A stretch of DNA of 17,747 bases from Smithellaceae bacterium (GTDB lineage: Bacteria > Desulfobacterota > Syntrophia > Syntrophales > Smithellaceae). Shown one piece after another: positions 14,020 through 17,747 of this stretch. Position numbers and translations under genes: made by a program. The stretch covers positions 11,252 to 28,998 of the forward strand of contig JAQVQT010000005.1 in the NCBI GenBank assembly GCA_028701435.1, read 5' to 3'. The first letter of the stretch is position 1. Each line of letters begins with the position of its first letter. The notes under the pieces are model-generated. The model had not been told where the DNA came from. It was given only the letters and a program-made list of their open reading frames with translations, and did no database searches.

Positions 14020-15615
14020 ATGTCGTCCGTCAAAATTCCTAAACCGGATGAACTGATGAACATCGGATACGCTCCGCCGAAATCCGACTGGATGACTACA
14101 CCCGTGGATTTCCGGCCGGGGACGTGGAGCCACAGCGGCGCCGCAAAAAACCTGAAAATACTGGGCATGCCCAATCCCCGAACCTGGCAGCCGTCCGATG
14201 CCGACTGGCAACTGCCGGAAAACTGGCGGCGGATTATTCTTGACGGGATGAAGGAGCGCCTGGAAAAGTATCGTTCCTTTCGCCTGTTCATGGACATCTG
14301 CGTGCGCTGCGGCGCCTGCGCGGACAAGTGCCACTTCTATATCGGCTCCGGCGATCCGAAAAATATGCCTGTGTTGCGGGCCGAGCTGATACGGTCGGTT
14401 TACCGCCGTTACTTTACGCAGGCGGGAAAACGTTTCGGGAAACTTGCCGGCGCCAGAGATCTGACCGTCGATGTGTTGAAGGAATGGTTTTATTATTTTT
14501 ATCAATGCACGGAGTGCCGGCGCTGCTCCGTCTTCTGCCCCTACGGCATCGATCAGGCGGAAATCACCATGATCGGCCGCGAACTGCTCAATCTGGTGGG
14601 CTGCAATATCAACTGGGTCATTGAACCGGCCGCCAACTGTTTCCGCACGGGCAACCATCTGGGCATTCAGCCCGGCGGCATCAAGGACATGCTGGAATTT
14701 CTGGCGGACGATATCGAGGATCGCACCGGCGTCCGGGTGGACGTCCCCATCAACAAAAAAGGCGCCGACATTCTTTTTGTCACGCCGTCCGGTGACTATT
14801 TTGCCGACCCGGGAACCTACACCTGCATGGGCTATCTAATGCTTTTCCATGAAATCGGCCTTAATTACACGTTCAGCACCTATGCCTCCGAAGGCGGCAA
14901 CTTCGGCCTCTTTACGTCCCATGAGATGATCAAGCGCCTCAACGCCAAAATTTACGCGGAGGCCAAACGCCTGGGCGTCAAATGGATATTAGGCGGAGAG
15001 TGCGGCCACATGTGGCGGGTGATCCAGCAGTACATGGACACCATGAACGGCCCCGCCGAACATCTTTCGGAGCCGGTTTCCCCGATTACGGGGACGCGAT
15101 TTGAAAACGCCCGTTCGACCAAAATGGTCCATATCGTTGAATTCACGGCGGATCTGATCCGCCAGGGCAAGTTGAAACTTGATCCTAAACGCAACGATCA
15201 TCTGAATCTGACCTTTCACGATTCGTGCAATCCCGCCCGGGCAATGGGGCTCCTTGAAGAGCCGCGTTACATCATCCACAATGCCTGCAACCATTTTTAC
15301 GAGATGGCCGAAGATACCATTCGGGAAAAAACCTTCTGCTGCGGCGGCGGGGCCGGACTGGGCAATGAAGAAAACATGGAGATGCGAATGCGCGGCGGGA
15401 TGCCCCGGGCCATGGCCGTCCGGGACGTTGTGAAAAAGTATGGCGTGAACCGCCTGGCCTGCATCTGTGCGATCGACCGGGTAACGCTTCCCCCGCTGAT
15501 GGACTATTGGGTGCCGGGGGTCACGGTCATGGGGGTTCACGAGTTGCTGGCCAACGCCCTGGTGATGAAGGGGGAGAAAGAAAGAACCACTGATTTAAGA
15601 GGGGATTCGATATAA
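14020..15615 (+). CDS. dsrK: DsrK, catalytic Fe-S subunit of DsrMKJOP
   Basis: The 531-residue product has the DsrK N-terminus (PKPDELMNI) and two ferredoxin motifs, C94-x2-C97-x2-C100-x3-C104 and C163-x2-C166-x2-C169-x3-C173-P. The HdrD-like part has GECGH (Cys328), HDSCNPAR (Cys403), CCGGG (Cys440, Cys441) and CIC (Cys481, Cys483), the set proposed to hold the special cluster that reduces the DsrC trisulfide. It faces the cytoplasm with DsrM. GGAGAAGGAG lies ahead of the ATG. The last residues after VMKGEK (about 521-531) are encoded where the repeat-rich region starts and have no obvious family match, so the natural C-terminus may have been extended by repeat insertion. Confidence 0.96.
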   Translation: MSSVKIPKPDELMNIGYAPPKSDWMTTPVDFRPGTWSHSGAAKNLKILGMPNPRTWQPSDADWQLPENWRRIILDGMKERLEKYRSFRLFMDICVRCGACADKCHFYIGSGDPKNMPVLRAELIRSVYRRYFTQAGKRFGKLAGARDLTVDVLKEWFYYFYQCTECRRCSVFCPYGIDQAEITMIGRELLNLVGCNINWVIEPAANCFRTGNHLGIQPGGIKDMLEFLADDIEDRTGVRVDVPINKKGADILFVTPSGDYFADPGTYTCMGYLMLFHEIGLNYTFSTYASEGGNFGLFTSHEMIKRLNAKIYAEAKRLGVKWILGGECGHMWRVIQQYMDTMNGPAEHLSEPVSPITGTRFENARSTKMVHIVEFTADLIRQGKLKLDPKRNDHLNLTFHDSCNPARAMGLLEEPRYIIHNACNHFYEMAEDTIREKTFCCGGGAGLGNEENMEMRMRGGMPRAMAVRDVVKKYGVNRLACICAIDRVTLPPLMDYWVPGVTVMGVHELLANALVMKGEKERTTDLRGDSI

Positions 15616-15630
15616 GCCCCCTCACCCTGA

Positions 15631-15653
15631 CCCTCTCCCACGAGGGGAGAGGG
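15631..15653. repeat. Hairpin with 9-bp perfect stem after dsrK
   Basis: CCCTCTCCC (15631-15639) and GGGAGAGGG (15645-15653) form a perfect inverted repeat around a 5-base loop, 15 bases after the dsrK stop. There is no T-run, so intrinsic termination is doubtful, but the structure could shield the 3' end of a dsrMK transcript. It resembles the CCCTCTCCC-type dispersed repeat seen in many bacterial genomes. Confidence 0.6.
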
Positions 15654-15667
15654 GAAACTACAGATGC

Positions 15668-15940
15668 CCCCTCTTTTGATACCCTGAAGGGTACAAGCAG
15701 GAGGAACAGGTCGTTTAGACTCCCCTCTTTTGGTGAACGGGGCAGGGAAGAACAGGTTGTACAGATTCCCCTCCCTTTGCGGGAAAGTAGGGAGGAAAAG
15801 ATCGTTTAGACACCCTCCCTTGACGCGAGGGGCAGGACGAGCAGGTCGCACAGAATACCCTCCCTTGGCAGGAAAGTGGGGAGCAACAGGTCCTACAGAC
15901 TCCCCTCCCTTGATGGGAGGGGCAGGGGGAGGGTGAAAAT
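15668..15940. repeat. Array of about six 45-bp imperfect direct repeats
   Basis: Units start with CCCCTC or ACCCTC at 15668, 15722, 15768, 15812, 15857 and 15902, giving steps of 54, 46, 44, 45 and 45 bases. Each unit ends in a variant of AACAGGTCGTACAGACT. Many units have an internal inverted repeat; the last is perfect, CCCCTCCC-TTGAT-GGGAGGGG (15902-15922). The whole unit is repeated, with no constant repeat plus unique spacer, so it is not a CRISPR array. Confidence 0.75.
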
Positions 15941-16044
15941 ACGGCGATGGGATTAGGCGATAGTGGTTAGTGGATGGTGAGTGGTGGATAGGGTGCAGCT
16001 CGCAGCTCGTCGCTGAACGTAAGCATATTACGGAATGTATGAAG

Positions 16045-16449
16045 ATGAAACAACATAAATGGGGCTTGATAATTCTGGGACTGGCGATCTTCGCAATCGG
16101 GATCACTTTTCCCTTCTGGTACGGCAAAGGCAAACCCGCCGCACCGCCGGAGCTTAGCCTGGACACGCCCGCCATTGCCGCATTGACCGAAAAACGCTGC
16201 GTGGAAGACACGGCTTTTATGCGCGCCAATCATATGAAGCTCCTTCAAGCCTGGCGCGATGAGTCCGTCCGGGAGGGTCTTCGCCATTACACGGCAAAAG
16301 ACGGCCGCGTTTTTGAAAAAAGCCTGACCGGCAGCTGCATCCGGTGCCACGAAAATAAAGAGCAGTTCTGCGACCGCTGCCACAATTACGTGGACGCGTC
16401 GCCTTCCTGCTTTGACTGCCACGTGGTTCCGGGGGAGGTGAAAAAATGA
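16045..16449 (+). CDS. dsrJ: DsrJ, triheme periplasmic cytochrome c of DsrMKJOP
   Basis: The 134-residue product has an N-terminal hydrophobic anchor (about 7-25) and three CxxCH heme sites packed at the C-terminus: C98-x2-C101-H102, C109-x2-C112-H113 and C122-x2-C125-H126. The conserved Cys52 (KRCVEDTAFMRANHMKLL) is present; in DsrJ an analogous cysteine gives one heme the rare His/Cys ligation. The protein is membrane-anchored and faces the periplasm. Two in-frame ATGs, 16039 and 16045, are possible; CGGAA lies three bases before the first and nine before the second, so 16045 is preferred. An upstream open frame to 15970 runs into the repeats and is rejected. dsrO overlaps the stop by ATGA. 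Confidence 0.95.
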   Translation: MKQHKWGLIILGLAIFAIGITFPFWYGKGKPAAPPELSLDTPAIAALTEKRCVEDTAFMRANHMKLLQAWRDESVREGLRHYTAKDGRVFEKSLTGSCIRCHENKEQFCDRCHNYVDASPSCFDCHVVPGEVKK

Positions 16450-17225
16450 CGACAAACCGCAGAGACTTTCTGAAAATCGCGGGGGTATCGGCTCTCACCC
16501 TGATGACGCCGCCGCTTATTCTTCCGGCCCTGGCCGGAGAAAATGTTCGGCTTCCGGGACAGGATTTTACGCCCGCTAAATCCCTTACGGCCAAACGCTG
16601 GGCGATGGCCGTCGATCCGTCCAAATGCAGTGAAGGCTGCATGGACTGCATAACCGCCTGCCACGCGGTTCACAATGTGCCGGATTTCCGCAACCCCAAA
16701 GATGAAGTCAAGTGGATCTGGCCCGAGCCGTTTGCCGCCGTTTTCCCGGAAAGCAAACACGCCTATTCCGGACAGGCCCTTCAAAAGATGCGCATGCCGG
16801 TTATGTGCAACCATTGCGCAAATCCGCCCTGCGTGCGTGTCTGCCCGACCGGGGCCACATTCCAGCGGCCGGACGGCATTGTGATGATGGACTATCACCG
16901 CTGCATCGGCTGCCGGCTTTGCATGGCGGCCTGCCCCTACGGCGCCCGCAGCATGAATTACCGGGACCCCCGGCCGTTTATTGCGAAAATCAATCCGAAT
17001 TTTCCGACGCGCACCAAAGGCGTCGTGGAAAAATGCAATTTCTGCGAGGAGAGGCTCGCCAAAGGGCAGCTTCCCGCCTGCGTCGAGGCCTGCAAACAAA
17101 AAGCCCTTGTCTTTGGCGATGTGGATGATCCCCGGTCGGAAATCCGTTTGCTGATTGAAAAACATTTTAATCTGCCGAGAAGAACGCACCTGGGCACCGC
17201 CCCGCAGCTTTATTATTTGTTATGA
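16446..17225 (+). CDS. dsrO: DsrO, periplasmic ferredoxin-like subunit of DsrMKJOP
   Basis: The 259-residue product has a Tat signal with NRRDFLK (4-10) and a hydrophobic stretch ending in ALA-G (about 28-31), so it is exported folded with its clusters. Sixteen cysteines make four [4Fe-4S] sites: 61/65/68/72, 121/124/129/133, 153/156/159/163 and 197/200/212/216, the FdhB/NrfC-type pattern. It links the periplasmic DsrJ to the membrane protein DsrP. GGGGGAGGTG precedes the ATG at 16446, which overlaps the dsrJ stop. The dsrP start lies seven bases after its own stop. Confidence 0.96.
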   Translation: MTTNRRDFLKIAGVSALTLMTPPLILPALAGENVRLPGQDFTPAKSLTAKRWAMAVDPSKCSEGCMDCITACHAVHNVPDFRNPKDEVKWIWPEPFAAVFPESKHAYSGQALQKMRMPVMCNHCANPPCVRVCPTGATFQRPDGIVMMDYHRCIGCRLCMAACPYGARSMNYRDPRPFIAKINPNFPTRTKGVVEKCNFCEERLAKGQLPACVEACKQKALVFGDVDDPRSEIRLLIEKHFNLPRRTHLGTAPQLYYLL

Positions 17226-17232
17226 GGACGCT

Positions 17233-17747
17233 ATGCTGGAAAAAGCTTTACACGGCAGCCTGAGGTACCGAATCTGGATCGCCTGTCTGATCCTCGTCGG
17301 CTGCGCCGGATTTTTCTTCTACCTGCGCCAGCTCGATTACGGACTGGGCATCACGGGGATGAGCCGGGACGTCTCCTGGGGGCTGTATATCGCGCAGTTC
17401 ACCTTTCTGGTGGGCGTGGCCGCTTCGGCGGTCATGCTGGTGCTGCCCTACTATCTGCACGACTACAAGGCGTTCGGCAAAATCACCGTCCTGGGTGAGT
17501 TGCTCGCCGTTGCGGCCGTCGTCATGTGCATCCTTTTCGTTTTCGTCGATCTCGGCCGACCCGCCCGCGTGATGAACGTGCTTCTGCACCCGCAGCCGGC
17601 TTCCATACTCTTCTGGGATATGGTCGTCCTTTCCGGCTATCTGCTCATCAACCTCGTGACCGGCTGGGTTATTCTGTCCTGCACCAAAAAAGAAATTCCC
17701 CCGCCCGGCTGGATCAAGCCGGTCATCTACCTGTCGATCCCCTGGGC
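17233..17747 (+). CDS. dsrP: DsrP, NrfD-family membrane subunit of DsrMKJOP (cut by window end)
   Basis: The frame is open from the ATG at 17233 to the window end, giving the first 171 residues. It begins MLEKALHGSLRYRIW and shows hydrophobic segments at about 15-30, 54-76, 86-106 and 124-146. The segment GMSRDVSWGLYIAQFTFLVG (about 42-61) and VDLGRPARV (about 105-113) are typical of the NrfD/PsrC quinone-interacting family. DsrP should exchange electrons between menaquinone and DsrO. AGGA lies about seven bases before the ATG. The C-terminal half, probably another 200 or so residues by comparison with the family, is outside the window. Confidence 0.93.
   Translation, partial: MLEKALHGSLRYRIWIACLILVGCAGFFFYLRQLDYGLGITGMSRDVSWGLYIAQFTFLVGVAASAVMLVLPYYLHDYKAFGKITVLGELLAVAAVVMCILFVFVDLGRPARVMNVLLHPQPASILFWDMVVLSGYLLINLVTGWVILSCTKKEIPPPGWIKPVIYLSIPW

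Larger units (their letters stand above)
15616..16038. repeat. Repeat-rich gene-free region between dsrK and dsrJ
   Basis: This 423-bp stretch holds no credible gene. It contains a first hairpin unit (15631-15653), then an array of about six imperfect direct repeats with units starting at 15668, 15722, 15768, 15812, 15857 and 15902, and finally a low-complexity tail rich in TAGTGG/GGTGGAT (15941-15997) with a GCAGCTC-GCAGCTC duplication near 15996-16010. The region interrupts an otherwise tight dsrMKJOP operon. Confidence 0.8.

Noticed and set aside
13948..14658. 236-codon minus-strand open frame over dsrM/dsrK
   Set aside because: Antisense to two well-supported genes, with no recognisable domain or ribosome binding site.
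15668..15940. Possible CRISPR array
   Set aside because: The whole 45-bp unit is imperfectly repeated, there are no unique spacers between constant repeats, and no cas genes are near.
15537..16229. 230-codon minus-strand open frame across the repeat array
   Set aside because: The translation is mostly a 15-residue echo of the 45-bp DNA repeat, it overlaps dsrK and dsrJ on the other strand, and it has no family features.

Overview
The window is the core dissimilatory sulfite reduction locus of an anaerobic sulfate- or sulfite-reducing bacterium. The most likely host is a member of the Desulfobacterota (former Deltaproteobacteria): it carries dsrD and a DsrAB of reductive type, a complete dsrMKJOP set with a triheme DsrJ, and base composition is moderately GC-rich. 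The species cannot be named from the sequence.

Layout. Positions 121-1400 hold three small plus-strand genes: a flavin-binding PPOX-family protein, an unrecognised soluble protein and a one-helix membrane protein. Positions 1405-5767 hold a closely spaced minus-strand block that reads ccdA/DsbD-like protein, TlpA-like thioredoxin, PspC-domain protein, metallo-beta-lactamase hydrolase, ettA (ABC-F) and a small exported protein. A 212-bp divergent intergenic region (5768-5979) then leads into a plus-strand block that runs to the end of the window: dsrA, dsrB, dsrD, dsrN (cbiA-type amidase), dsrC, a DsrM-like and DsrK-like pair, the canonical dsrM and dsrK, a repeat array, then dsrJ, dsrO and dsrP (cut by the window end).

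How the genes fit together. DsrAB reduces sulfite. DsrD is its activator. DsrN probably amidates siroheme for DsrAB. DsrC carries the product sulfur as a trisulfide between its two C-terminal cysteines. The membrane complex DsrMKJOP reduces that trisulfide with electrons from the menaquinone pool and/or the periplasm. The divergent CcdA-TlpA pair could supply reductant to the periplasm, for example for cytochrome c maturation of DsrJ; this link is an inference from position.

Most unusual points: (1) a second, divergent NarI-type/HdrD-type pair sits between dsrC and dsrMKJOP, so the locus has two tandem DsrMK-like modules; (2) a roughly 125-bp near-symmetrical palindromic element separates dsrC from that pair; (3) an array of about six 45-bp hairpin-bearing repeats plus a low-complexity tail (15616-16038) splits dsrMK from dsrJOP; (4) the divergent dsrA/ccdA control region has mirrored TTGAC elements, an FNR-like half-conserved palindrome on the dsrA side and a perfect 15-bp palindrome on the ccdA side.
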